Positions 41,571 through 53,000 of a stretch of DNA of 64,000 bases are shown here, one piece after another (position 1 is the first letter of the stretch; every line of letters starts with the position of its first letter). The translations under genes and the position numbers were made by a program. A model generated the notes under the pieces. The model had not been told where the DNA came from. It saw only the letters and a program-made list of their open reading frames with translations, and did no database searches. This DNA comes from Adiantum capillus-veneris. Lineage: Eukaryota > Streptophyta > Polypodiopsida > Polypodiales > Pteridaceae. The stretch is from positions 1,121,001-1,185,000 of the forward strand of contig CM043967.1 of assembly GCA_014529385.2 (NCBI GenBank). The letters are read 5' to 3'.

Positions 41571-43030
41571 TTTGTTCAGGAAGGACAGATTGGGAAATGA
41601 ATCTCCATGCTGCTCTATGGGCTTATCGTGTTTCATTCAAAACAGCTTTAAATGCTACACCCTTTAACCTTGTTTATGGTCTTGATGCCATACTGCCAAT
41701 AGAGTTTCTATTGCCGACATTAAGGGTAGCACAGAATCTTCAATGGACTGGACATGAATTGTCGAAAAAACTTGAAGATTTGGAAAAGCTAGATGAGCAA
41801 AGGCTAACTGTTATAGCTCATATCTATACACAAAAGAGGAAACAAAAACAGTTTTTTGATTCCCACTTAATCACAAAAATCTTCAAGAAAGGGGACTTAA
41901 TTTTAGTCTATTCCCTTAAGCAACACATTCCCAAGTTTAAGAAAAAGGGAAACGGACTATTTATCATTGAAGATGTATCTCCAAGTGGAGCAGTAAAATT
42001 GTCCACCCAAGATGGTGAACCAATGGCTAATTGGATTAGTGGATGTCGTTTAAAGAAATACAATTTGCCGCTAACCAATGAATTGCTAGAAAGAATGCAT
42101 GCAGCCAAGCAAAGAAAGATCAAACGACAGCAGATTATTGACGAAGCCCAAGAGGAAGCTCGGCTTCGGATACTCAAGCGGAAAGCTGCTCTCAAGAATC
42201 AACAAATACCGATTCCCATCAACCCTCTGGAAATAGATACCCGACAGTGGGAATTACCGAAGGATGCAGTTTCAACAGATGATGACTGGTTAGATGGAAT
42301 GGACCTGCGCGTCAAAGTACAGCTCAACAATCATAGCACCAATGCTTTGGTCGACACAGGAGCTAGAGTAAATGCAATCAGTTATTCCACATACAAGAAG
42401 GCAACAAGTCAAGCATTGACGGCAGGAATAGCGACAATAAAAGGATGCAACAAAAACCAAACTCCAACATTGGGAGTAGTCAACTTGAACGTGATAGTAT
42501 ATGGATGCTCATGTCCTCATCAGTTTGTATGCTTACCAGATGAACACATGAATGAGACAATGATTCTTGGAATTCCCTGGATGCGAACATACAAAGCAGT
42601 ACCAGATTGGGATACAAATCAGCTAAAGCTATCACCTAAAGGAGGGAAACTCATTGTTCCAATTGCATCGAGCAAAGAGGAATGGAAAAGAAGCAATCAG
42701 CAGACCAAACCACGAAGTAGTCAATCTTCTCCATCCCCTCAACAATCAAATGCTACAAGTAGCATGCAAGGAGTCAGGCACATTTGGGTACCAAAAGCAC
42801 AGCTTAAGGATAAACCGATTCAGATCTGGGTGCCTAAAACTTCACCGACAAAACAAAAGAAGATTCCAAGGGTTAAAACACAGAGACAAGCATCTCCGAG
42901 CAAGGAACTTAAAATGGAAATGGTTTGGAAGAAAAAAGAGCACTTATCTTCTCCACAAACCGTAAAACCAATCAAGCAATGGCGAGTTAAGTCCCAAAAG
43001 ACTCCACCACACCATGCCGCACCAAGCTAA
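41567..43030 (+). CDS. 487-codon ORF: integrase C-terminus plus second retropepsin-like domain
   Basis: The longest open frame of element H. Residues 1-190 are the integrase end: WEMNLHAALWAYRVSFKTAL, TPFNLVYGLDAILPIEFLLP, then FKKGDLILVYSLKQHIPKF. Residues 175-215 are a basic helix (AKQRKIKRQQIIDEAQEEAR). Residues about 250-350 are retropepsin-like: DLRVKVQLNNHSTNALVDTG (D-T-G at 42353-42361), ARVNAISYSTYKKA, LGVVNLNVIVYGC and ILGIPWMRTYKAVPDW (about 333-348). The tail is basic with I-x-W/V-W-V-P-K repeats. The start shown is the first ATG in the frame and lies inside integrase. The real protein would be a polyprotein end. Confidence 0.75.
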   Translation: MVCSGRTDWEMNLHAALWAYRVSFKTALNATPFNLVYGLDAILPIEFLLPTLRVAQNLQWTGHELSKKLEDLEKLDEQRLTVIAHIYTQKRKQKQFFDSHLITKIFKKGDLILVYSLKQHIPKFKKKGNGLFIIEDVSPSGAVKLSTQDGEPMANWISGCRLKKYNLPLTNELLERMHAAKQRKIKRQQIIDEAQEEARLRILKRKAALKNQQIPIPINPLEIDTRQWELPKDAVSTDDDWLDGMDLRVKVQLNNHSTNALVDTGARVNAISYSTYKKATSQALTAGIATIKGCNKNQTPTLGVVNLNVIVYGCSCPHQFVCLPDEHMNETMILGIPWMRTYKAVPDWDTNQLKLSPKGGKLIVPIASSKEEWKRSNQQTKPRSSQSSPSPQQSNATSSMQGVRHIWVPKAQLKDKPIQIWVPKTSPTKQKKIPRVKTQRQASPSKELKMEMVWKKKEHLSSPQTVKPIKQWRVKSQKTPPHHAAPS

Positions 43031-43041
43031 CCAAGCTACCA

Positions 43042-43356
43042 ATGGCGAGAAAAAGCTCGACAAAAGTACCAACAACTCAAGCAATCAGTGTGCTGAAACA
43101 TCCTGATAGTACAATCAAACAGAGAGCACACAAGCTACAAGATTTTCTTTTTAGAAGACATCAGCAGCAAACCTCAACATCGAAAACCCTTGAGTTAATT
43201 ACTCAAGACCCAGCTCTTGCACAGCATAATGGTTTGAATTGCATTGATCTTCACAACATGGTAGAGCCAACCACGGCTATGCATAGACACAATTGTTCAA
43301 CCCATGCACACAGTTGTCCCGGTGTACGCCATCTAGGAGGGGTGGAAGGGCACTAA
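43042..43356 (+). CDS. Small ORF after the second protease, element H
   Basis: 104 codons, basic and Ser/Thr/Gln-rich (RKSSTKVPTTQAISVLKHPD, then QDFLFRRHQQQTSTSKTLEL). It starts 12 bases after the 487-codon frame ends and stops near a purine-rich stretch. No family recognised; chance is possible. Confidence 0.3.
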   Translation: MARKSSTKVPTTQAISVLKHPDSTIKQRAHKLQDFLFRRHQQQTSTSKTLELITQDPALAQHNGLNCIDLHNMVEPTTAMHRHNCSTHAHSCPGVRHLGGVEGH

Positions 43357-44435
43357 GTACTAAGTAATTAAGGACAATGTTTGAAGAGGGAGGAAAAAGT
43401 TTGATGTTAACATGTGATTTTTTGCAAAATTACCTAATAATGCCCTTATAATTCATCATCAAGGGAAAATTCACTCATAATATCTTCTCGATGAGTGTAA
43501 ATAGTGTATATACTATTAGAAAATCATCAAAAATAATCCTTTTTTTGGTATTTTTCATCAATTTTATTGATAATGAGGCTTAAAAATAGAAAAACCCAAC
43601 AAAAAACAATAAAGCTGTGTTTCTCAATGGATTTTCTTAATTATTGGATTTTCACTTTATTTTTTTAGAGCATTTGCTATTTTCTTTGATTTTTTCAAAT
43701 AAACAGATCAAAAATTAATAATAAATAGCATGAAAGCTCAGATGAAAAAACAGAAGAAACGATGGAGATCAGAAAGACAAGACGGACAAGCACAAAAAAT
43801 TTCAATGAATTCAGAAGATGGAAGCAGAAAGCCAAATTAGGCGGTCAACTCTACTTTTGCAAAATTCTTGCAGAATGAGCTACAGGAATCCGATCAGGGA
43901 AATTTTTGAGTCTAGCATAAATTTCAGGACCTAATAGGACTAACGGGGAAATATGGGGAAATTTGGTTCGGGAAGTCCAGGTATAGATATCCAAGGTAGG
44001 CTAAAACTACCTCATTTTCACTTGCAACCTTTGCACAGAGAGATTTCGGCCTCTTTCGCGCTACTTTTCTGGAGCCCATAGTTGACCGTTTTCAGCGCCG
44101 TCTCACACGAGACATGAGGAAAAGTTCTTTACTCGTCAACGATCCATTTTGTACGGCCGGTAGCTAGTCTAAAGCCCTAGAAACCGAGCAGTGCACGAAG
44201 ACTTACAACCTAAAACTGACTATCGCGGCCTGTCAGCTCGACCAAATCAGATAGGATTTGAACCATAACATGCTCTAACATAATAGAACCTTTCTATATC
44301 ATCAGTTGACCATTCGGCAGGGGTCGAGAGGGTCCCAAGTAGAAAAGTTAGGTTTTTAGCAAATGCCAAAATTCCAACCTGACTCCACAAATGGCTTGCT
44401 TATGAGGTCCATGTACAATACAGAATACTGCCAAA
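43357..44435. other. Non-coding AT-rich region between element H and the D-related LTR
   Basis: No gene seen. The right part is probably the interior of a minus-strand element, because a minus-strand primer site starts at 44447. The end of element H is not resolved here. Confidence 0.45.
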
Positions 44436-44862
44436 GCTCTGATACCAATGTTAGGTACAACGGAATGAATGTTACTTTTCTCAAGATGAGTGTTCCGTAA
44501 TGTGCTCAAGGTTCCTTTTATTCTTATGGAAGGGAGAGCCTTCCGTTCTTAATGAGAGAGTGCTATGATCACAAACAAGTGGATGGACACTCTGCGTGAA
44601 AGTGTATGAAACTGAGAGATAGAGCTAAAATCACTGGAAAATTCCCCTGACTGATTCTGATGGATTCTGATGGGAATGCTTATGATCATGCTGTGTGCAA
44701 CCAGAGGATATGCATCTACACTAAGTGTCTGGGCATGCACGGTCTATGAATAGACTCACAAAAGTGCCATATCACTTCTAATCTAGACTAACTGGATTGA
44801 CGGAACCCTTGTTATGCTGTAGCTTGTCCACGGACACATAGGGTTGGATGTGTTACGTGACA
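44436..44862 (-). repeat. D-related 5' LTR with primer site, shortened
   Basis: Primer site TGGTATCAGAGC (44447-44436, minus) then LTR 44449-44862. On the minus strand the LTR starts TGTCACGTAACACATCC and ends TTGTACCTAACA. It is only 414 bp against about 1,140 for element D; the middle (TTTTCAGCC-rich part) is missing. GTTTC follows at 44863. Confidence 0.75.
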
Positions 44863-46187
44863 GTTTCTTGTCGACGGAAGTGGATGCACGCTACATGCGA
44901 ACGCGAATGCAAAAGAGGTTTAGGGATCCTGTCTCCAACTCCTTCCATATCCAAATAAGAGGCAAGTAGATCTTGGTACTCAAGATCTGGATTATCGTGT
45001 ATCGGATATCAATCTTCCTTGAAAGACATGGCAATGAAGATGGAAGCTGGTAAGTCCATAACGGGACTCGAAGATTCTTTCAAGAAAAAAAACTGGAAGA
45101 GATTCCTGGGGTTCTGGATGGTTCTTGGGGTTCTTGGTTCTTGATGGTTCTTCCCTTGAGTTTGCGAAGCCAAAGCACACACAGAGCTCTGATACCAATG
45201 TCAGGTGCAACAGAAGTGTTAACTTTTAAGGATTTAGCTCGGATCTAGTACTCCGCACAAACACAAGGGACAGTTTACTTCACTTGAAAAGAATTGAATT
45301 GGACTGAAAGAAAGAGAGAGAGAAAAGAGACGACACCGAATGTTGGGTCCCAAACCCTCAAGGGCCCCCTTGCTCTGTTGCCAGAGCAAGTACTTTCTTT
45401 ATTCTTACACAATGCTCATACAATGATGCTAAATGTTGAGATGATGCTAATGGGTACTGATGCTACTGATGTTGGGTATTGGTACTGATGCCACTAATGC
45501 CGAGTACTACTGGGTACTGAGATACTGAGAGGTTCTATGTCAACGACGATGATGACGACGACGGGTATTGCTACGATGGGTATTGCTGGGTCTATGTCAA
45601 CGACAAGGTACTGATGGGTCCTGTGGATGCTTATGCCGAGCCAAGGCACAAGGGGTACTGGGTGTTGAGGTAATGTGTCGACGACGATGCTAAGGCTGAA
45701 TGCCGTTAGAGAAGGCAAAATATGCAAGGGAAGCAAAGCACCCAGCCGTGCCGCAATAACCAGCAGCAGCCCAGCATTTTCTCAGCATGACCAGCCCCTG
45801 AGGACCAGCTTTTTTCAGCCAGAAGACCAGCATTTTCAGCCCTTTATGATCAGCGTTTTTCAGCCAGAACACCCTTGCCATCAACATCGCCCTTTATAGG
45901 TGACATTCTTGGTTGAGCAGACCTAAATGAGACCCCACGACCATGCTGAAAATAGGCTGAAAATGACTTATTAATAAAGCCAGGCTAAGAGGTGATTCAC
46001 ATGCGGCAAATCACCTAAGTGTTGAAATGGTGTCTTGTGCAAGAGAGGGTATGCAACTATGGCCGGCCTGGGCATGCACGTCCTGTTAGAGGCTTACAAA
46101 GGTGCCAGGCAGGTCCTAAGCTAGTGACTCATGCTAGACTGTAGCAAAAGCATGTCCACGTAGCGCAAGTGAAAAGCGCACGTAACA
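44863..46187 (-). mobile_element. 5' end of a second D-related LTR element, minus strand
   Basis: LTR 45199-46187 (minus: TGTTACGTGCGC ... GCACCTGACA, 989 bp), primer site 45186-45197 and leader 44863-45185. The LTR is rich in CAGCATTTTCAGCC-like words, as in element D. The leader codes EEPSRTKNPKNHPEPQE in an open minus-strand frame (45210-44992), like the start of the 526-codon ORF. The interior is cut off at 44862 by the shortened LTR. Confidence 0.7.
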
Positions 46188-46844
46188 CCGGGCCATCCGG
46201 GAGTTTCAACTATGACGTGAGAGACTAGACAGCGGGACACTCTCTGATCTATGGGAACTCCCTAACCCCCTATGCATGCCATACTACACCCCCGATTTGG
46301 TATTGGATGGACCTAGCTAGTCTTCATTATATCATCGTTGTACTCTCCTGCGCATATAGTTTCACATTTATTAGAGTTAGATCTCCATCGCCCTCATCGC
46401 TCCTACACATGTATAAACACCGCTACATCATTCTATTATGTTTTGTAGCATGTTTATTTTCAGCACATCCTTTAATGAGGATGAACCGCTTTTCAAAAGG
46501 GCAAAAGCATACTCCATTGATGTGTCACCTGTGGAAATCCCACATGGTTCACTTCAGAGAGTTGCAAGAGCATCAGCAGAGGACCATGCTCGATTCCGGA
46601 TCTGAATTGTCCTTCTGATAAGATCCATGCCAAAAATCAGAGCGTATGACATGTTGGAGTGGACATATGGCCAAAAGTCAAAGCTACCAATACAAGAGCA
46701 AGAACAAAGTCTTCCCATTTACAAGCAAGAGCAGTCCATGAGAAGGATGAAAATGAGACTTCTAGCGGGCAACCCTGTGATGCTCCCTTATCTTTAAATG
46801 TAACGCAGATACATTTAAAGGTGATGAATTCATACAACGTGCCA

Positions 46845-46898
<54 letters not shown>

Positions 46899-48286
46899 TA
46901 CTTGCTTGTTTGCCGAGGCCCAAGCACTGCCCGGAGACTACGTGGCTTCAAGAGCGTGCTTAAGATTAACAAGGCGTCTGGGAATAGACGATGGCACTAC
47001 CTTTCAAGAGGGGAAAAAAGTTATGATGAAAAAGCAAGCCATCAAAGGACACTTCTATGTACACAAATGCAGCTATGCTCTGTGTAATCATTAACACTTT
47101 GATACCAATTTGAACATTTAGAATGCTCCTACACTACCCCATGGATGAGTTGCAATGTTCTCTTGAGCTAATGAAGTTCTTACCTCCATAGGTTGGCCAT
47201 AGAGCATCATATTCACGGCCAACCTCCACCTCTTTGAGCTGACCGGGGTAGGCTCCTCCCCTAACTCCATCTTTTGTATGTTTGATAAACTACTCGTTGA
47301 TGATAATGAGATGTTGCAACCAATTGAGGTAGGGCTCCAGGGACCTGGTCATGATAAACTTATAAACCTAGGCACCACAATGAAGATCATCTTTCGTGCT
47401 TAGCTTTGGATTAACATTCACCCCAATCCATGACTCTATGGCTCCATAACCAATCCTAAGAAAAGGAAGCCTTCCGGCATAATGTCGCAACCAATTGAGG
47501 TAGGGCTCCCATGGACCTGGTCATGATAAACTTTCAATTAGGCCACAGGGATTCGGCTAGCCTAGCCCTCGATAGTGCAACACTCGGCAACAATGGTGTC
47601 TACACACTCAAAGTTGAACCTTGGCATGAGCTTGGACATAGCTGCCCTCAAAATTGGGTCGTGATCCAGCTACTGAGCTCACTGCGACAAATTTCCTTAC
47701 AAAGGTTGGCCCATTTGAGCTCAAATGTGCAAAAGGCTGCATCAAAGATGTTTGCAAAAATGGTTGTCATAAATTCAAGTTCTTCCCAACACAAGAAAGC
47801 ACATAGCAAGTGGCAATACATGACCAAATCACCTCATCCGAGCTGCAGCATACATGCTAGTTAAATTTTGCTATTGTTTGAGCTCTTTGCTTCGAAAAAG
47901 ATGCATCATGACAGTTCCCAATGCAAGCCTTGCACCGATAGTTTCCTAGAAAAATAAGCTCCAAAACATGCCTCTAACCCTTGTTGGAAATGTTATGTAA
48001 TGACATATAAAGCCTAGCGTAAGCTCGGGCTAAAAGCTTGCAAATCACATGTTATAAATGCAACTCCCATAATCACCATAAACTTACTGATTTATGCTAG
48101 AGTCAATGGAGTTTGCTATAAGAATTGCGGTGCAATCAACTTCTACAATCCCATTAACGTAGGGTTTCAAATCAGAATGGGTCACAAGCGATACTATTAA
48201 ACATGGATAATTGATTGAAGAGAGACAAGGAGAGAGATCCAACCTGTGAAATCCCCTATCTCTAAACTTTGCTTTGCAAAACACGC
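46188..48286. other. Unassigned region with direct repeat and microsatellite
   Basis: No gene recognised. It holds a GT/GA microsatellite (46847-46897) and a ~51-bp direct repeat: ATGTTGCAACCAATTGAGGT... at 47311-47361 and ATGTCGCAACCAATTGAGGT... at 47482-47533. A minus-strand stretch near 47550-47660 (LDHDPILRAAMSKLMPRFNF) looks protein-like but matches nothing I know. Confidence 0.5.
46847..46897. repeat. (GT)n(GA)n microsatellite
   Basis: GT units to 46888 followed by GA units. Confidence 0.95.
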
Positions 48287-48288
48287 TA

Positions 48289-48304
48289 GGGTAGAGGTGC
48301 CAGT
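48289..48304 (+). repeat. Left terminal inverted repeat of the pogo-like element
   Basis: GGGTAGAGGTGCCAGT, preceded by TA. Confidence 0.85.
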
Positions 48305-48516
48305 TTAGAGACGCCCAAGATGAGGGCTCATGTAACTAGTCCAAAAATCATCAGAAACTACATTTGGATACATGGGCTAGTAGGCCACTTGGCCCTCTAC
48401 ATATGGAAGTAAATTTGTGCCAAAACAGTGCCAGCTGGACCTTGCAATTCTCATTTTTAAAAAACTAGTGTAATAAAAGTTGGAGTGGGTGAGAGAACCG
48501 TATTGTCCCTTGGTAC

Positions 48517-49740
48517 GTGTCTGCTGAGCACAGGAGAGTGAAATGGCAGTTATCGGAGGAAACCACCTTGGGACTCAAAACTGAGCGTCAATTTTCCCAT
48601 AAGCTGCTTTTAATTCACCCAAGATTTAACTCTTGTGCTTCAGTTGTGGTATGTTGGTGCTCGTCAGTCGTCCCTGCTCGGCTGAGCATTGCTCGTCACA
48701 ATCTGCTCGACGTCACTGTGGGGCTGGGCAGAGCTTCTGCGTGCGACGCCATCTTCTAGCCTAACTTCCATCTCGCCCCCTTCTCAATGCTCGCATCTCG
48801 CCCCCTTCTCAATGCTCGTCTTGAAGCCTACTGCCTTGCTATGTTGCACGTCAGTCAAAAGGACGGAGGCTCCATTTTCTGCATGCTTAGAAGATGCTGT
48901 TGAGACTCGTACAATTTCAGATGAGTTCGATGATGCACTGCCGGATTCCCACTATTCTGGTGGTCTTCTAGAGCATTCAAATTTATTTGGCCACCGATGA
49001 GCTGATGGCATCCCAGGGTGAGTAGTGCAAGGTTGTTACACTTGCTGGTTGTGTGTGTGACTTTCTTGTTTAGAATTCAAAGCTCCTGCATGCTTCATTG
49101 AGGTTTCTTTTAACATGCAGCTATTTATTCTGCGAGGGCCATGCTCCTATTTTTTCTATTTAGTGAAATGAAACATCAGCTTTGTCAATTAAGCTACTGT
49201 TTGCAATGCAGAAGCTTGGCAGGAACATTCATACGTCCGCAAACACCCAATGCCCCCAAGCATTCAACAAGGCCAACCGATTTGAGGTTCAGTGTTGTAT
49301 GTCCATTTGCATCAACCTTCCCAGAGCTCGAGTCTCCTGTGGCAGCAGACGCTACAAGCAAAATAGCTAGGATCGGCACCGTACCCCACAGAGTTCTCTT
49401 TGATGAAGATGAGCTTTTCATCCTCAATTGCACCGCATTGAGAGGGATTACGGATTTGAAGCATCACTGAAAGAGGGGGGCTGCAAGCAAGAAGTCCAGG
49501 ACAGGGAAGGAGGAGCTCCTTAGCGGCATAGCTGTGAGGGTTTGTGGGCGCTTTATGGGCCATTTTGGTGTGAATCCCCTTCACTTCTGCTCGTGTCCTT
49601 GTCAAAGCCACGACCAGCTCCTGCTGATGATGAAGCCTTGTACTGACCTGCTCGATACAGCCACAAAAGCAAGCTCGGGGCATCCACATAAGGAAGCAAG
49701 AGCTGCTGCAAATGCTCCAGCCCCTTCCTCCACATCCTAG
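48517..49740. other. Possible cargo region inside the pogo-like element
   Basis: Open stretches on both strands, for example plus 49141-49470 (KHSTRPTDLRFSVVCPF, then PELESPVAADATSKIARIGT) and plus 48689-49000 (EDAVETRTISDEFDDALPDS). They look like exon pieces but I recognise no family. A splice-acceptor-like TTTTTTTGCAG follows at 49862-49872. It may be captured host DNA or old transposon sequence. Confidence 0.3.
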
Positions 49741-50147
49741 TTGTTCCATGTATACAAGATTATCAATTGGTATGTAGCAGCAACTTCAACAATTTCTGCA
49801 CTTGTTAGGTACTTGACCATGCAGTAATTCTGATATTTGTTTTTTCTGCCCCATGCCTCGTTTTTTTGCAGGTTTAGGGTGCTCTAGAAGCTATCGCAAT
49901 TCTCATTAACCATGTAACACCTGTGGTCATGACACCGACAAAGGGAGTGAGAATTCCTCACTCACTCAGCAATTGTACTCCCATGGAAAGCATGATATTA
50001 TTTGCATTAACTTTAAGATAACTATTTGACTGATTTAAAAAAACTATGACATTGTTGACATTGTATTCTTGTCTCTGAACAACACTTAAAAGAGTGTAGA
50101 TTGGGAGATGACATTGCAAATCTTGTATGTGAAGGTACAAAAAGGCA

Positions 50148-50265
50148 AGGCTAGAGTAGCATGTAGCTTCAAACCTTCAAGAGATAGAAAACGACAAACT
50201 TGCTAGAGTAAGTTGCAGCTTCAAAACTTCAGGAGTTACAAAACCTGCTAGAGTAAGTTGTACTT
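50148..50265. repeat. Three short tandem repeats near the transposase 3' end
   Basis: Three diverged units with GCTAGAGTA-AGTTGCAGCTTC and AAACTTCAGGAGTTACAAAAC. They lie just downstream of the transposase stop (minus strand). Confidence 0.65.
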
Positions 50266-50340
50266 TAAGTACTTAAAGTAAAACCGCCAAAAAAACTATT
50301 TAGATCTGCCTTGTAGTGTTTGGCGAAGTTTCTAGTTGAA

Positions 50341-52999
50341 CTAGCTTTGTGCTTGTTGTCGAGCGCTTCTGAGTTTTTCCATTCGTAGTCTCCTTCTGAG
50401 AGCATGGTAGGGTTGGTCTATGTGTAGTGGTCGAAGGAGTAAACCTTGTGTGGTCCCTTGCTCCCAAATTACAGCTCGCAATCTTTTTTCAAAAAGAGTT
50501 TGTTGTGCATCCCATGCCTTTTTGGACTCTTTAGCCTGAGCTGCATCCTCTTTCTGTTGTTTCCGTGTTGCCTTATCTGCATGAGTTTGCCTTCGCTTTT
50601 GCTCCTTCTCTACCTTTTTCTGCTCCTTTGCTTTTGCTATCTCGTCTTTTCGTGCATTCTTGGCCTTCATAGTGTCGATGTACTGCGATGAAGTGAGTAT
50701 GAGACTATTGGTGTAGTCAACGAAAGCCTCTCGAGGTGCTCTTTGAATTGAAGCTTCTCTCATTGGGACTTGCAAGAGGTTAATGATACGTCCTTTCTCT
50801 ATGGAATCCTTTTGGCTACCTTTGTTATGCCCATTCTCGTTGCTGTATCTCCTAATTTGATGGGTTGGCAACTGGTTTCCCTCTTTCGCATTGCTTGTCG
50901 TTTCTTGTACATGGTTTGGATAGTGTAGTGCATTGGGTATGTTACCATTTGTTGCAGTTGCATCTTGCATGTGAAGCTCTGAACTGTAATCTTCTTCTCG
51001 GAGCAAATCCATGAAGCTAATTGTTTGAGAAGTCTCATGTGAATGATCCTCCGGGGTTGTAATGTGGCTAGTGTCGACTATGTACCCTTCTTGAATGTAA
51101 TCATGTTGACCACCTCCATCTTGAGCACTGCCAAGGTGTTCTAGGTTCGCCATGATGTTCAAAGCATGGACTGCTTCTTCTTCAATGTCTTCCCTTACTG
51201 GCGTATTTGGAACCTGAGACAAATTGTCCTCCTCGTTTGCCATTTCTCTCTCTGTACTAATGTACATGCATGGCATGCCATCAAATTTGCAGGTTGTGTT
51301 GTCTAGAGGCCAGATTCCTATTGTCCTGAAGCCTGCCTTGATGTTTTGCTCATTCAAAGATAGTTGTATTGCTTTTGATGCAATGGCAGCAAGCTCTCTC
51401 TTGCTTGCTTGAGATGAAGCTGTCTGATGCTGCCAAGCTTGTCTTTGTTTCCGAAAATTTACCTTCAAAGACTTAAAAACAGAGACATCCAATGGTTGCA
51501 ATTTGTGTGAAGTGTGGGCTGGTAAGGTAAGAATGTCTATGCCGGCATGATAGGCTTTGCTTACAACCGCCAGTGACACGTGACTACCATGCCCATCTAA
51601 AATGAGCAAATGTCGATTCTGCAATCCCACGTCCTGACCTATGCATTTTTTGAAATGCTCAATCCAAGCTTGAAATAATTCTCCAGTCATCCATGCTTTC
51701 TTTTGCATTGCCATGGCTGCGCCTTCTTCACAGTCTTCGATGTAGTTGCCAATCATACGGCTGCCCTTTTTTTTTTCGACACACCATAGGGCCCACAGGG
51801 GGAGGTGCTTATCCCTTCCAAATATTAGCCATGTTACATGGTCGGGCAAGGGCCGCGTACCATCGGGCAAGAGCCTCGCGTAGGCATCACCATGGCCACC
51901 TAATTGATGCACCACATGCTGGGAACGGCGGAGAGAACTCGTAGCAACCAGCTAGGAACCTCCTCCTCGGGTGACCCACCCCAGGAGGAGGATGCACTCG
52001 AGTGTCCAAGGGCAAGAGCCCTAGCAACGTGAACACCAGGTGAGCACAAGGTGTCCCTCTAGAGTACGGCTGCCCTTGAATATGTAGAAAGAGGGAATGG
52101 CTTGTCCGGCTGCATTGACGCAACATAAGACAGTGAGCCACTCCCTTGAGTCACACATGAGGCCATACACTGACCTCGTACCTTTCCTTGCGAGAATCTT
52201 TATTCCCTTATCTCGTGATCCTTGGAATCCTGTCTCATCAGCATTCCATATGTTGGTAGGTGGATAGCTACTTTCTGAGTAAAGCTTCTCTAAGTTATCA
52301 TAGAGACTTTTGACTATATTTGGGCGAAACCTTGTAGCTCTTGATTGATCCAAACCTTCACAAAACTCAAAATACAAGCTCCGGATGTCGCCTTTGAAAA
52401 CCATCCCACCAACTCCTTCCTAGAATGCCGTTGGTGAAGAGTGTTTCCCGGGTTTGACAAATTTCTGCAACTTTCAACTTTACATCTACTACAGCTACCC
52501 CATAACCTGAATGAGACTTTTTGAATATCCACTCTAGTAGCAAAGCTTCTTCTTCCTCCGAGAGTATGGTGGGAGGGCCTTTTCGTTTCTTTTGGGTTCG
52601 ACCTTCTTCCCAATTGATTATTGCAGACTTACTCATCCCATACAACATGGAGCATTTGTGCAGTGAGAGACCTTGGTCACGAGCACGGAGAGCTTTGGCC
52701 ATGTCCTGAGCTGTCCATGAAAGAGTGGTACGCCTTTTTGGTTGTGTAGCTTCTATCTCCTTTGTTTGCTCATTGTTGTTGTCATCTATTGACTTTGTTG
52801 GAGTGGTTGATGCTGGAGGTGAGGGTTTGGGAAATGTTGCCTTTGTTTGAAGCGCTAGAGGTGGTGTTTTACTGATTTTAGAATGAAACTTCCTCTTTCT
52901 CTTGCTGCTCCGAGCATGTTGTATTGATGGTGATGTAACTGTGGTTTTCCTTGCTGATGATGTTTGGGCATGGCTGCTGGTTCGTGTGCCTCTTACCAT
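50341..52999 (-). pseudogene. Pogo-like transposase (CENP-B-type HTH, DDE), broken
   Basis: Cuts and pastes the element by a DDE reaction. From ATG 52999: a basic Ser/Thr-rich N-terminus, an HTH (SWTAQDMAKALRARDQGLSL, then CSMLYGMSKSAIINW), a CENP-B-like second HTH (EEEEALLLEWIFKKSHSGYG) and WWDGFQRRHPEL. A one-base frameshift in a T-run at about 52390 is followed by GLDQSRATRFRPN and NIWNADETGFQGSRDKGI (first Asp), then IPSFYIFKG. A 296-bp insertion (51769-52064) splits the domain. RMIGNYIEDCEEGA, HLLILDGHGSHVSLAVVSK (second Asp) and PLDVSVFKSLK (third Asp) follow. A long Lys/Gln-rich tail (EIAKAKEQKKVEKEQKRRQT) ends at 50341. All three catalytic Asp remain. Confidence 0.85.
51769..52064 (-). 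mobile_element. Poly(A)-tailed retroposon (SINE candidate) in the transposase gene
   Basis: A 296-bp insert flanked by a perfect 13-bp direct repeat TACGGCTGCCCTT (51756-51768 and 52065-52077). A run of T (51767-51776), that is poly(A) on the minus strand, sits at one end. Long target duplication plus terminal A-run is the signature of LINE-driven retroposition. The insert starts (minus) near CTCTAGAGGGACACCTTGTG. I see no convincing RNA polymerase III box, so it may be a truncated LINE, a SINE or a retrocopy. By chance its minus strand is open and in frame with the downstream transposase part. Confidence 0.75.
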
Positions 53000-53000
53000 T

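Larger units (their letters stand above)
33293..43400 (+). mobile_element. Element H: Ty3/gypsy retrotransposon with extra protease and zinc-binding domains
   Basis: Order: tentative 5' LTR, primer site (33709-33727), 1.4-kb leader, gag, two zinc knuckles, protease 1, RT, RNase H, H2C2 segment 1, H2C2 segment 2, integrase core, then a 487-codon frame with the integrase end and a second retropepsin-like domain. The primer site is the TGGCGCC type seen in the Tat/Athila branch, unlike the tRNA-iMet type elsewhere in this window. Several stops and frameshifts make it inactive. No 3' LTR was found; possible polypurine tracts are at 43338-43350 and 43384-43399. Confidence 0.75.

Noticed and set aside
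43338-44435. 3' LTR of element H
   Set aside because: No stretch matching 33293-33707 was found, so I could not confirm the LTR pair or the element's right end.
46585-46618. LDSGSELSF, similar to a retropepsin active site
   Set aside because: A stop follows at once and no flap or LG strand is present.
46790-46830. Minus-strand SQGCPL, similar to a LINE RT motif
   Set aside because: No other RT motif lies around it and the stretch is next to a microsatellite.
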